A DNA stretch of 64,000 bases, taken from Deltaproteobacteria bacterium (lineage in GTDB: Bacteria > Myxococcota_A > Polyangia > Nannocystales > Nannocystaceae). Below, one piece after another: positions 1 to 9,300 of this stretch (its first letter is position 1; every line of letters begins with the position of its first letter). The stretch lies in contig JADJEE010000002.1 of NCBI GenBank assembly GCA_016709225.1, positions 124,001 through 188,000 on the forward strand, written 5' to 3'. The notes under the pieces were generated by a model, which searched no databases, was not told the DNA's origin, and saw only the letters and a list, made by a program, of their open reading frames with translations. The position numbers and the translations under genes were made by a program.

Positions 1-1230
1 TGGCAGGGCGCCGCAGTCGTCGATGATCCACGGCCGCAACACCGGACCCCAGGCCCCGGCGGGACCGCCGAGGTTGCGATCGACGTGGATGGTCGCGAGA
101 TCGGCAACGTCGCCGCCGTAGACCCCCGCGACGTCGTCGCAGCCGTCGGAGAACGGCGCCGACGCGGCGACCACCACCGCGGTGCGATCGCGCAGCGCCA
201 GCGTCCGCGCGCGCAGCTCGGCGAGGCCGTCGTCGCCGGCGAAGCCGTTCTGCCACGCCTCGTTGGCCAGCTCGAAGTGCATGATCGCGTCGGGCCGGTC
301 CTGCGCGAGCGCGACGAACACGTCGGTCAACGCATCGCGCGCGGCGGCGCTCGGCACCGTGATCTGGCCGTCACCGATGAAGGTCCACTCGACCCGTAGC
401 CCATATTCGTCGAACGCGAGCGCCGACAGGCCCGCGACCACCTCGGCGTAGTCGGGCCAGGCGAGCTCGATCTCGCGTCCGTCCCAGTAGTCGGGCGCGG
501 CCGGATCACCGACGACCCCGAGCGCACGAACGTAGTGGAAGCCATTGGCCTGCAGGTACGCGAGATCGGACTCGAGCCGCGGGCGATCGTTGCGGTAGGC
601 CCACGCCGCCCACATCATCGTGGCCCCGAGCGCGACGAAGCGCCCGCCATCGTCGGCGAACGAGCGCTCCTCCAGCACCACCGGCCCGCCGCGCTCACCG
701 GTGCCGTCGCACGCGATCGTCACGGCCGCAGACGCGGTCTCGCCAAACCACTGCACATGCTCGTGGACCATGCGCCAGTCGGTCATCACCGCGCCGGCGC
801 TGGCGGGTGCGGTGAGGGTGAGCTCGAAGGTGTGCGACGACCCCGGCTCGATGGATGCGCCGGCGGGCAACGGGATGCGGCCGACGGCGCTCAGCGGATC
901 GGTGTCGTCGACGGCACCGAGGGCGTAGCCGTCGTCGGCCGACCACGTCGTCGCGCCGTCGTTGCGCACGCGGATCGTTGCTGTCACCGACTCACCGCAG
1001 GCGAGCGCGGTCGGCAGCGACGCCTCGATCACCGTCGCGTCGTCGCCCACCCCACCGCTGTCCGAGCTGGCCGACGCCGATGCGAGCGTGGTGTCGGCCG
1101 ACGTGCCCGACGAGCCCGACCCGTCGCCGCCGGCGTGGCCGTCGTCGCCTCGGCAGGCCAGGCCCACCCAGAGCTGTGCGATGGCCAGGGCCCCGGCGGT
1201 GCGTCGCATGGCGTTCGTCATGATGCGCAT
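1..1230 (-). CDS. Secreted NBR1-FW / glycoside-hydrolase-like protein (3' end outside window)
   Basis: An open frame of 410 codons runs off the left edge, so the C terminus is missing. The N terminus has a short basic-hydrophobic export signal ending near a Cys (GLACRGD), followed by an Asp/Ser/Gly-rich linker. Residues about 50-150 look like the Ig-like NBR1-FW (four-tryptophan) domain, with the TTWS and DWRMVHE...QWFGE stretches. From about residue 165 the pattern fits a TIM-barrel glycosidase of clan GH-A (GH5-like), and FELANEAW (Glu about 324) sits where the acid/base Asn-Glu pair is expected. A role in extracellular polysaccharide binding and cleavage is inferred. ATGs at 1230, 1221 and 1209 are all possible starts and none has a convincing Shine-Dalgarno site. 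The gene follows dmeF on the same strand after 130 nt that contain a strong palindrome. Confidence 0.7.
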   Translation of the reverse strand, partial: MRIMTNAMRRTAGALAIAQLWVGLACRGDDGHAGGDGSGSSGTSADTTLASASASSDSGGVGDDATVIEASLPTALACGESVTATIRVRNDGATTWSADDGYALGAVDDTDPLSAVGRIPLPAGASIEPGSSHTFELTLTAPASAGAVMTDWRMVHEHVQWFGETASAAVTIACDGTGERGGPVVLEERSFADDGGRFVALGATMMWAAWAYRNDRPRLESDLAYLQANGFHYVRALGVVGDPAAPDYWDGREIELAWPDYAEVVAGLSALAFDEYGLRVEWTFIGDGQITVPSAAARDALTDVFVALAQDRPDAIMHFELANEAWQNGFAGDDGLAELRARTLALRDRTAVVVAASAPFSDGCDDVAGVYGGDVADLATIHVDRNLGGPAGAWGPVLRPWIIDDCGALP

Positions 1231-1239
1231 CGTGCCAAG

Positions 1240-1276
1240 CCATCGGCGACGCCGACATCGGCAGCGCTGCCGATGG
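1240..1276. promoter_or_regulatory. Nested palindromes between dmeF and the glycosidase gene
   Basis: A perfect 20-bp palindrome, CATCGGCAGCGCTGCCGATG, lies at 1256-1275. It is flanked by TCGGCG-A-CGCCGA at 1243-1255. The outer arms CCATCGGC (1240-1247) and GCCGATGG (1269-1276) also pair. It could be an operator for the gene starting at 1230 or an RNA hairpin ending dmeF transcription, 85 nt after its stop. No T-run follows on either strand. Confidence 0.45.
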
Positions 1277-1360
1277 GTCCTGCATCGCCGCCGCTCGCGT
1301 CGCAGGGACGTGCTCGGGGGCTCGATGGTTGCGCTCGGCGTGCCGGCGCGTACCGCCGCG

Positions 1361-2320
1361 TCAGTGCTCGTGCGAAGCCTCGGCGGCCGGCGCCCGCGGG
1401 CCGTGCAGCTCGACCGTCAGGTGGTGCACCGGCGCCGCCGCGAGGACGGCCGCGCGCAGCTCCCCAATCGTTCGCGGCCTCGCGCTCGCCACCGCGACCA
1501 CGCAGCCCCAGCGCCGCGGCCCGAGCTGCCAGCGGTGGAGATCCTCGACCACCACGTCGCCCAGCGACTCGAGCGCGCCGCGGATCCGCGTCAGCGCCTC
1601 GGCGTCGCCACTGGCGTCGACGAGCTGCGCGGCGGCATCGCGGCCCAGCTGCCACGACCAGCGCACGATGAGCCCACCCGCGACGATCGCCATCAACGGA
1701 TCGAGCGAGACCCACCCGAGGTATCGGCCACACAAGAGCGCCGCGATCGCCATCACGCTGGTCAGCGCGTCGGCGACGACGTGGAGATAGACCGCCCGCA
1801 GGTTGTGGTCGTGGCCGTGGTCGTGGTCATGCCCATGGTCATGGTCGTGATCGTGGGCGTGCCCCTGCGCGGGGTGCAGCAGCCGGATGCTCACGAGATT
1901 CACCAGCAACCCCACCACCGCCACCGGCAGCGCATCCTCGAAGTGCACCGCCCGCGGCACCACGAGCCGCCAAACCGCCTCGACCGCCATCCACACCGCG
2001 GCGACGGCCAGCAGGATCGCGCTGGTGAAGCCCGCGAGCGCGTAGACCTTGCCGGTACCGAAGGTGAACACGCGCGAGCGTGCGCGGGTGCGGGCGAACC
2101 AATACGCGACCGCCGACAGCCCCAGCGCCCCGGCGTGGGTGGCCATGTGCCAACCATCGGCGGTGAGGGCCAGTGATCCGCTCCAGTAGCCCACGCCGAT
2201 CTCGACCAGCATGACCACCAGGGTGATCGCGATGACCAAGGTCGTGCGGCGCTCGTTGCCCTCGACCCCGAGGTGGGTCTCGTGGTCGCGCGGGGGCGAG
2301 TTCGTCGGACCGCCGTGCAT
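1361..2320 (-). CDS. dmeF: CDF-family Co2+/Ni2+ efflux transporter, DmeF type
   Basis: This 319-residue inner-membrane protein of the cation diffusion facilitator family exports divalent metal by proton antiport. The N-terminal HETHLGVEGNERRT and the first-helix motif ADGWHMATHAGAL are typical of the DmeF (cobalt/nickel) branch rather than zinc CzcD proteins. Six membrane segments are visible, with a loop of alternating His and Asp (HAHDHDHDHGHDHDHGHDH, about residues 154-172) between the fourth and fifth. The second site motif HVVADALTS follows the loop. A short cytoplasmic C-terminal domain ends in a His-rich tail. I chose ATG 2320 because the extended -10 element at 2328-2335 lies 7 nt before it; the in-frame GTG at 2326 would be almost inside that element. 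Specificity for Co/Ni over Zn is inferred from family motifs. Confidence 0.85.
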   Translation of the reverse strand: MHGGPTNSPPRDHETHLGVEGNERRTTLVIAITLVVMLVEIGVGYWSGSLALTADGWHMATHAGALGLSAVAYWFARTRARSRVFTFGTGKVYALAGFTSAILLAVAAVWMAVEAVWRLVVPRAVHFEDALPVAVVGLLVNLVSIRLLHPAQGHAHDHDHDHGHDHDHGHDHNLRAVYLHVVADALTSVMAIAALLCGRYLGWVSLDPLMAIVAGGLIVRWSWQLGRDAAAQLVDASGDAEALTRIRGALESLGDVVVEDLHRWQLGPRRWGCVVAVASARPRTIGELRAAVLAAAPVHHLTVELHGPRAPAAEASHEH

Positions 2321-2327
2321 GCGCACG

Positions 2328-2335
2328 ACGGTAGC
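2328..2335 (-). promoter_or_regulatory. Extended -10 element before dmeF
   Basis: The minus strand reads TTTGCTACCGT, a TGN-TANNNT extended -10 element. Its last T is 7 nt upstream of ATG 2320, so the predicted transcript starts at or next to the start codon. Confidence 0.5.
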
Positions 2336-2350
2336 AAACCTTGGCCCCGT

Positions 2351-4021
2351 TCACGCCCCCGGCGAGCAGCCGCGCAGGCCCAGATCGGTCGCCACACCCG
2401 CGTACGGATCGGCACCGTCGGTGAAGAACGGATCGCTGCTCTGCATCGGCGCCCCGTAGCCGTCGGCGAACACGCCCGCGAGATCGGTGGCGCTGTCGTT
2501 GTTCCAGTCGGTGCACCACACCGCATCGGCAGCCGCGATCGAGCGCGCGTAGCTGCTGTCGGCATCGAGATCGTAGAGCGCCGCACCGGTCGCCGCGTCC
2601 ATGCCGAGCTCGGCGGCGATGCCGGTCGCGAACGTCGACTCGTCGCCGCGACGCGTCACGTAGACGGTCTCGTCGCAGCCGAGGTTCTCGAGCACCAGCG
2701 TGGGGTGCAGGTCGGACCAGCCGCCCGCCGAGACGCGCCCATCGCCGAGCTCGAGCGCGCGCGCGAGCCCAGGCTCCGCCGGCGAGAACGACAGCGCCTC
2801 GCCCCACGTGGTCGTGCCCAGCGAGAGGAACTTCGAGGTCTTCACGTCATCGAAGTACTTCGCGTTCGACTCGACCTTGCCGAGGTCTTCGGCCGCGCCC
2901 CAGTAGCCGAAGCGCACGTCGTCGAAGTCGACGTCGAGTGCATACGTCTGGGCGGCACCGTAGTCGGCGCGCGCCTTGGCGAAGGCATCCGCCGCGCCGT
3001 CGGTCAGCACCGAGGTCGAGACCAGCGCGTGCAGCCGTGCGCCGACGGGCTCGCCGAGGCGACGCGGCACGCCGGCGTCGGCGACGACCGCGGCGCGGTA
3101 GGCCGTCACCATCGCGGTGAACTCGCTGCCGCAAGTGGTGTCGCCCAGGGGCAGCGCGGCGATCGCCGCCCAGTCGCGCCCGACCGCCGCGTCGGCGCAG
3201 CCGTCGAGCCAGGCCTGCATGCGCGCCGCGTCGGGGCCGTAGCCGGCGTAGAAATCCGCGATGCGGCCGATCTTCCGCGCGACCGCGGCGAAGTCGAGCA
3301 GCCCGGGCCGCACGAACAGCGCCTTGGGGTTGCAGCCGGCGGCGGCCTGCTCGGGGGTGCAGCCGACCGAGAACGAGCCCAGCTGGCTCACCGCGCCGAC
3401 GATGTCGCGCACGTGGAAGGCCGGGTCGGGCGAGCCCGCGATGGTCTCGAGGATCTCGGCGTTGAGCAGGTCCGCGAGGTCGGCCGACTGCAACAGATCC
3501 GACAGTGCCTGCTCGGCGGCGACGGGGTCGGTCTGTGCGAGTGCCTCGATGCCGCTCTCCTGGAACCGCTTGGCGAGCCCGGCGAACTGCCCGATCGCGG
3601 CCGCCTCCGGGGTCTCGCCGAGCACCGCGGCGTAGCCGGTGAGCGACTTGAGCTGCAGCGCGATGCGCTGCCCCTGCTGCGTCGGCGTGCACGGCTGCTC
3701 GCCGCACTGCGCGATCGCGGGGTTCATCTGCACGCTCTCGAGCAGGAACTGCGTGATGCTGGCCGAGCTGCCGCCGGCGGAGCCCCACACGGGTCCGTAG
3801 TGCTCGACGATGCGGGCCAGCGCGGCGAAGTGGGCGAAGATCAGCTGGCCGTTGCCGCGGACCGCCACGCACATGCGGCGCTCGCCGTCGCCCTCGCCGT
3901 CGACGTCGTCGCACTTGGCGCCGACACATGCGGCCGCGTCGTCGCCCTGCTCGGCGTCGCCGCACGCGGCGGTGAAGAGGCTGACGAGCGCGAGCGGGGC
4001 GAGGCGAAGGCGTGCGGGCAT
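2351..4021 (-). CDS. Patatin-like lipoprotein
   Basis: The 556-residue protein starts with a lipoprotein signal (LALVSLFTAAC, acylated Cys about residue 19). I chose ATG 4021 because it gives this signal directly; longer in-frame starts add a basic non-signal stretch. After an acidic linker, VRGNGQLIFAHFAALARIVE followed by GSAGGSSASITQFL resembles the patatin phospholipase N terminus (oxyanion loop, helix, then nucleophile elbow). The elbow reads G-G-S-S-A rather than GTSAG. The late segment SAGGWSDLHPTLVLENLGC matches the patatin strand that normally carries the DG[GA] catalytic Asp, but Ala occupies the Asp position. The fold is therefore likely and activity uncertain. It follows rsmI on the same strand after 100 nt. 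A surface lipid-acting or scaffold role is only inferred. Confidence 0.6.
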   Translation of the reverse strand: MPARLRLAPLALVSLFTAACGDAEQGDDAAACVGAKCDDVDGEGDGERRMCVAVRGNGQLIFAHFAALARIVEHYGPVWGSAGGSSASITQFLLESVQMNPAIAQCGEQPCTPTQQGQRIALQLKSLTGYAAVLGETPEAAAIGQFAGLAKRFQESGIEALAQTDPVAAEQALSDLLQSADLADLLNAEILETIAGSPDPAFHVRDIVGAVSQLGSFSVGCTPEQAAAGCNPKALFVRPGLLDFAAVARKIGRIADFYAGYGPDAARMQAWLDGCADAAVGRDWAAIAALPLGDTTCGSEFTAMVTAYRAAVVADAGVPRRLGEPVGARLHALVSTSVLTDGAADAFAKARADYGAAQTYALDVDFDDVRFGYWGAAEDLGKVESNAKYFDDVKTSKFLSLGTTTWGEALSFSPAEPGLARALELGDGRVSAGGWSDLHPTLVLENLGCDETVYVTRRGDESTFATGIAAELGMDAATGAALYDLDADSSYARSIAAADAVWCTDWNNDSATDLAGVFADGYGAPMQSSDPFFTDGADPYAGVATDLGLRGCSPGA

Positions 4022-4121
4022 GGCGAGGCGGTCGACCGCCCGTCGGGCGAGGCAGTCCCTGCACGTGGGGTGAGACTTGGACCGCCGTGGTTCACCCGCC
4101 GCGGCCGCGACCGCCACGATT

Positions 4122-5003
4122 TCACGGGGAATCGTCGTCGTGAGGCGGCGCGTCGCCGCCGTGCCCCAGCCGCGCGTAGAGCTCGCGCGCGGGTAGCCCC
4201 GTCAGCGCCGCGAGCCGGCGCGCCCGCTCGCGCGGCTTGAGGCCGGCGTCGAGCAGCGCCTCGAGGGTCGCGACGGCGGCGGCTCGCACGGGATCGTGCT
4301 CGCGCGGCCGGGCCGGAGCCAAGACCACCGTCACCTCGCCGAGCAGCCCTGTCAGCGCCTCGGCCGCGAGGCCCGCGACCGTGCCGCGGATTGCGTTCTG
4401 GTGCAGCTTGGTGAGCTCGCGGGCGATCACGATCGCGCGGGTGTCGGCGTCTGGCAGCGTGCGCGCGAGATCGGCGACCAGCGCCGCCGTGCGATTGGCC
4501 GCCTCGTAGCACACCACGGTCGCGCGCTCGTCGACCAGCGACGCGAGCCAGTCGCTGCGGGCTTTGCCCCCGCGGGCAGGGAACCCGCAGTAGCGCACTT
4601 CGTCGGCCGGCAGCCCCGACCACGCCACCGCGGTCGCCATCGCGGTCGGCCCCGGCACCACGTCGACCTCGAAGCCAGCCGCGAGTGCGGCCGCGACCAG
4701 TCGCTGCCCCGGGTCGCTCCAACACGGCATGCCGGCCTCGCTGACGTAGGCGACGGTCTTGCCGTCGCGCAGCGCCACGAGCAGCTCGCCGACCCGCTCG
4801 TGCTCGTTGCCGACGAAGCACGAGCGCCGCGGCGGCAGCGTGACGCCGTCGCCGAGCAGGCGCACCGGCGAGCGCGTGTCCTCGCACAGCAAGAGATCGG
4901 CCCCGAGGATCGCAGCGCGCCCCCGCGGCGAGAGGTCGTCGCGGTTGCCCAGCGGGGTCCCCACGATGACGAGCATGCCGGGCATCGCAGCGCGGTCAGT
5001 CAT
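4122..5003 (-). CDS. rsmI: 16S rRNA (cytidine-1402-2'-O)-methyltransferase RsmI
   Basis: RsmI uses S-adenosylmethionine to methylate the ribose 2'-OH of C1402 in 16S rRNA at the ribosomal P site. The 293-residue protein has the expected tetrapyrrole-methylase fold motifs in order: IVGTPLGNRDDLSPRGRAAI, LLCEDTR, VSEAGMPCWSDPGQRL, VPGPTAMATAVAWSGLP, CGFPARGGKARSDWL and IARELTKLHQ. The SAM loop has Glu-Ala-Gly-Met instead of the common Asp-Ala-Gly-Thr, a small deviation. ATG 5003 overlaps the stop of the upstream sigma-factor gene by 8 nt, suggesting translational coupling; ATG 4985 is the alternative. Length and motif spacing are normal. Confidence 0.92.
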   Translation of the reverse strand: MTDRAAMPGMLVIVGTPLGNRDDLSPRGRAAILGADLLLCEDTRSPVRLLGDGVTLPPRRSCFVGNEHERVGELLVALRDGKTVAYVSEAGMPCWSDPGQRLVAAALAAGFEVDVVPGPTAMATAVAWSGLPADEVRYCGFPARGGKARSDWLASLVDERATVVCYEAANRTAALVADLARTLPDADTRAIVIARELTKLHQNAIRGTVAGLAAEALTGLLGEVTVVLAPARPREHDPVRAAAVATLEALLDAGLKPRERARRLAALTGLPARELYARLGHGGDAPPHDDDSP

Positions 5004-6135
5004 GGCCGAGGGCGATCTGCACGGCGTCGCCGAGCTCGCCCTGCAGGTACTCACGCAGCCGCGTCAGCATGCGCTTCTCGATCTGCCGCGCACGCTCGCG
5101 GCTGACGCCCCAGCGATCGCCGAGGTCCTGCAGGGTGATCGGGTCCTCCGACATCACGCGCTCGCGGAAGATCTCGAGCTCGCGGCCGTCGAGCCCGCCG
5201 CCGAACGTCACGAGCTTCTCCTGCAGGAGGTCCTTGAACTCGGCCGCGTCCACGCGGTTCTCTGGATCGGCGTAGTCGTCTTCGATCAGATCGAGCCGCG
5301 TGCGCCCGTCGTCCTCGGCCCCCAGCGGCGCGTCGAGCGAGACGTCGGGCGCGGCCAGCCGCCGCTCCATCTCGACGACCTCCTTGGCCGACACGTCGAG
5401 CTCCTGGGCGATGCGCTCGGGGGTGGGATCGACACCGGCGGCGAGCAGCGCCTCACGCTGCTTGCGGAGGTTGAAGAACAGCTTGCGCTGGTTCTGGGTG
5501 GTGCCGATCTTCACCAGCCGCCAGTTGTTGAGGATGTACTTGAGGATGTACGCGCGGATCCACCAGCCCGAGTAGGTCGAGAGCTTGACGCCGCGGTACG
5601 GATCGAATTTCTGCACCGCACGGACCAGGCCGACGTTGCCCTCCTGCACCAGGTCGAGCAGGTTCTGGTAGGCGCGGCGGTACTCGTGGGCGATCTTCAC
5701 CACCAGCCGCAGGTTCGAGGTGACCAGCTGCCGCCCGGCGTCGGTGTCGCCCTGCTCGACCCAGCGCACCGCCAGCTCGTGCTCGCGCTCCCGCGTGAGC
5801 AGCGGGTAGCGGCGCACCTCGCCCATGTAGGCCGCGAGGGGATCACGGCGCGCCAGCGCGGTGGTTCCCGGCGCCGCCGCGCCGTGGAGCGTGCGAGCGA
5901 TGCGTTCCAGCTCCTCGTCGGTGACCGGATCCGACTCGGACAGCGCCTCGGCGGCCGCGAGATCGTCATCGGTGGCGAGCTCGGCCTGGGCCGGGGCCTC
6001 GTCATCGTCGTCGTCGTCGTCGCCGGTCGCGGGCTCGGGTGCGCCGCTCGGCGCCGCACGCTCGAGCGCCCCGCCCTCGGGCGTCACGCGTGCAGCCGGG
6101 TCGGCCGCCTTACCCTCGTTGCGCCGCTTCGTCAT
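4996..6135 (-). CDS. RpoH-like alternative sigma-70 family factor
   Basis: The protein (379 residues from ATG 6135) carries sigma regions 1.2, 2, 3 and 4. RYPLLTREREHELAVRW is region 1.2. NLLDLVQEGNVGLVRAVQKF...STYSGWWIRAYI is region 2. QNQRKLFFNLRKQ is the RpoH box that marks the sigma-32 group. A region 4 helix-turn-helix follows (TLQDLGDRWGVSRERARQIEKRML). Ahead of this is about 90 residues of acidic, low-complexity sequence (a run of Asp near 6010-6035), longer than in classical RpoH. Myxobacteria use several RpoH-like sigma factors in development and stress; which one this matches cannot be told here. Starts at TTG 6180 and ATG 6171 are also possible. A 19-bp palindrome at 6199-6217 lies just upstream, in the gap shared with the divergent protease gene. 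Confidence 0.88.
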   Translation of the reverse strand: MTKRRNEGKAADPAARVTPEGGALERAAPSGAPEPATGDDDDDDDEAPAQAELATDDDLAAAEALSESDPVTDEELERIARTLHGAAAPGTTALARRDPLAAYMGEVRRYPLLTREREHELAVRWVEQGDTDAGRQLVTSNLRLVVKIAHEYRRAYQNLLDLVQEGNVGLVRAVQKFDPYRGVKLSTYSGWWIRAYILKYILNNWRLVKIGTTQNQRKLFFNLRKQREALLAAGVDPTPERIAQELDVSAKEVVEMERRLAAPDVSLDAPLGAEDDGRTRLDLIEDDYADPENRVDAAEFKDLLQEKLVTFGGGLDGRELEIFRERVMSEDPITLQDLGDRWGVSRERARQIEKRMLTRLREYLQGELGDAVQIALGHD

Positions 6136-6198
6136 GGCCAAGCCGCCGGAGTGTACGCCGCCGGTGGCCATCGCTGACAACCCCCCAATGCTCCGAAA

Positions 6199-6217
6199 GT
6201 GACATGGGCCGTGTCAC
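6199..6217. promoter_or_regulatory. Operator-like inverted repeat between sigma factor and S41 protease genes
   Basis: GTGACA (6199-6204) and TGTCAC (6212-6217) form a perfect 6-bp inverted repeat around TGGGCCG, with GG/CC also pairing in the spacer. It lies in the divergent intergenic region, 19-64 nt upstream of the candidate sigma-factor starts. A dimeric repressor or activator site is inferred. Confidence 0.45.
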
Positions 6218-6317
6218 GGGCGGACAGTGCCGCGCGAGCCCGCAGGCGCCTTGCGCGGGGCCCCTTCGTCGGCGCGCCGTCATCGATCCCACCAGGTGGC
6301 CGCGCCTGTCGGCGCCG

Positions 6318-6325
6318 GCTACCAT
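6318..6325 (+). promoter_or_regulatory. -10 element before the S41 protease gene
   Basis: GCTACCAT ends 8 nt before ATG 6334, so a transcript starting about 7 nt after the last T would have a leader of only about 2 nt. The GGAAA between the element and the ATG would then lie upstream of the transcript rather than act as a ribosome site. Confidence 0.45.
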
Positions 6326-6333
6326 GGAAAACG

Positions 6334-9300
6334 ATGAGCTCCCCTGGATCCGCTCCCAAGGTCGGTGGCTTCGCGCCGCGTCTCGCCGGTGTGATGGTGG
6401 CGGGCTCGCTGCTCACGGCGATGGGTCTGACCGCGTGGGGCGAGGGCCATGCCCAGGCCCAGCGACACAACCCCAAGGACCACGCGCGGCTGTCACCGGC
6501 CGCCGACGCGACCGAGCTGCGGGTGCTCGACTGGACGCTGTGGAACGTCTCCAAGTACTACGTCGAGCCCGATCGCATCGACCCCAAGAAGATGACGCGC
6601 GCGGGCCTGCATGCGCTCGAGAACAGCATCGCGGAGGTGTTGGTCGAGCCCGTCGGTGACGACCGCGTGCGCGTGAAGGTCGGCACCGCCGAGCAGGAAT
6701 TCGCGCTCGACGACGTCGAGGCACTGTGGGCCGTGGGCCCCCGCGTGCGTGAGGTCTTCCGCTTCGTCGCGCGCAACGTCGAGCTGTCCGCCGACGAGCA
6801 GCAGGAGGCCGAGTACGCCATCGTCGCGGGCGTGCTGGCCACGCTCGATCCGCACACCAACCTGCTGCGCCCGACCGACTTCGCCGACATGAAGGCCAGC
6901 ACCAAGGGCAGCTTCGGCGGCCTCGGGATCGAGGTCGGCATGCGCGATGGGGCCATCACCGTCATCCGTGTGATCGACGGCAACCCGGCCTCGAAGGTCG
7001 ACATGCTGCCGGGCGATCGCATCGTGCAGATCGACAGCGAGTCGACCGTCACGATGAACATCAACGACGCGGTCGGTCGCCTTCGCGGTGCGGTCGGCAC
7101 CACCGTCACGGTCTACGTGACGCGCGACGGCCTCGACCGGCCCAAGCCGCTCAAGATCACCCGCGCACGCATCCAGCTCGACAGCGTCATCGGCGACGTG
7201 CTCACCGAGACCGACGCCAGCGGGCGCACCCGCAAGGTCGGCCTGGTCGCGATTCCCCGCAACTTCGCCGAGACCACCGGTGCCGAGCTGCGGGCGAAGC
7301 TCGACGAGTTCCAGCAGGCGGGTGTCGAGGGCGTGATCCTCGACCTGCGCGACAACCCCGGCGGCCTCCTCAACGCCGCGGTCGACGTCGCTGACGCGTT
7401 CCTCTCGAGCGGCACCATCGTGTCGACGGTCGGCGTCGCCTCGCCGCGGGAGGAGAGCGACGCCAACGGGCGCTACGATTTCCCCGACCTGCCGCTGGTG
7501 GTGCTGGCCGACCAGGGCTCGGCGAGCGCCTCGGAGATCGTCGCGGGCGCGCTGCGCAACCAGGGCCGCGCGGTCGTGCTCGGGCGTCGCACCTTCGGCA
7601 AGGGCTCGGTGCAGGTGCTGCACGAGCGCAAGGCCGGCGACAAGGAGCTCGCGCTCAAGCTGACCATCGCGCAGTACCTCACCCCCGGCGACGTCTCGAT
7701 CCAGTCGGTCGGCGTCGCGCCCGACGTCGAGACCATTCCCGTGTGGATCGGCGCCGAGCACATCGCCTACTTCGGCCGCGATCGCTTCGACCTCCTGCGC
7801 GAGGAGTCGCTGTCGCAGCACCTGGTGTCCGACGCGACCGGCAAGGAACGCACCGCCTACGGCCCGGTGTACTTCCTCGACCGCGGCTCGGTCGGCGAGG
7901 AGGACGACACCCCGGTCGACGGCGGCAAGTCGAAGGACAAGGACCGCACCATCGCCGGCCGCAACGACAAGAAGCCCGACTCGCGTACCGAGCTCCTGCT
8001 CGAGGACTCCGAGATCCGCATGGCCCGCGACCTGGTGCTGCGCGCACCCTCGGCCAATCGCGACGCGATGCTCGAGAGCATGGACGGCTTCGTGCGGGAG
8101 CAGGCCGCGCAGGAGCAGACCCGCATCGCGCAGAGCCTCGCCAAGCGCGGCGTCGACTGGGCGCGCGGGCCCGACAAGCAGACCGGCACACCCAAGCTCA
8201 AGGTGGAGATCAAGTCGGACAAGCCCGGCAACGTGATCAAGGGCGGCGAGAAGGGCACCGTCACGGTCACCGTCACCAACGTCGGTGACGCGACCGCGTG
8301 GCAGGTTCGGGCCATCAGCGACAGCGACTACCGCTACTTCGACGAGCGCGAGCTGTTCTTCGGCAAGATCGATCCCGGCCAGAGCAAGAGCTACCCCATC
8401 AAGCTCTCGGTCGCCGAGCAAGAGCTCTCACGCACCGACCGCATCGACCTGCACCTCTTCGACCAGCACGGCTCGAAGCTCGCCGCCGGTTCGCAGACCT
8501 CGATCGACGTCAGTGCGCAGGCACTGGCGCGGCCGGAGTTCGCGTTCGGCTACGCGGTCATCGACGACAGCAGCGCCGGCAAGAACATCAGCGGCAACGG
8601 CGACGGCACCCTGCAGGTCGGCGAGCGCGCGATCGTGCGGGTGTGGGTGAAGAACACCGGTGAGAGCGCGGCGCTCGACGCCTGGGTCACGCTGCGCAAC
8701 CTCGCCGGCGACTCGGTGTTCTTGCACAGCGGGCGCGAGCGTCTGCAGAAGCTCGAGCCGGGCGCGGTGCGCTCGGTCGATCTCGACGTCGAGGTCATGA
8801 AGGAGTCCGAGGTCGGCGACGAGCTGCTGCAGGTCTCGGTCTCGGACAACAAGATGGCCGAGGTCCTCACCGACAACCTCCACTTCGACCTCACGGCGCC
8901 ATCGACCAAGCTCGCGGACGCCACCAACGGCGTGGTCGCGGCCTCGGAGGTCGAGCTGTTCGCGACCCCGACCGGCACGCCCCGCGTGATCGCGCGCGCG
9001 AAGGCCTCGAGCAAGTTCCGCTCGACCGCGCGGACCGACGGCTGGTACCGCGTCGAGCTACCTGACGACGGCTTCGCGTTCGTGCGCGCCGCCGACGTCG
9101 AGGTCAGCGGCAAGGGCCCCAGCAAGGCCCCCGCGGTCGAGACCGTCTTCGGGGTCTCGCCGCCCAAGGTGGCGCTGTCGTCGTCGCCGACGCAATCCGA
9201 TGGCGAGAGCGTCAAGCTGAGCGGCGTGGCCAGCGACGAGGACGCCGTGCGCGACGTCTTCATCACGGTCTTCAACCCCTCACGCGACCTGTTCGGCGAC

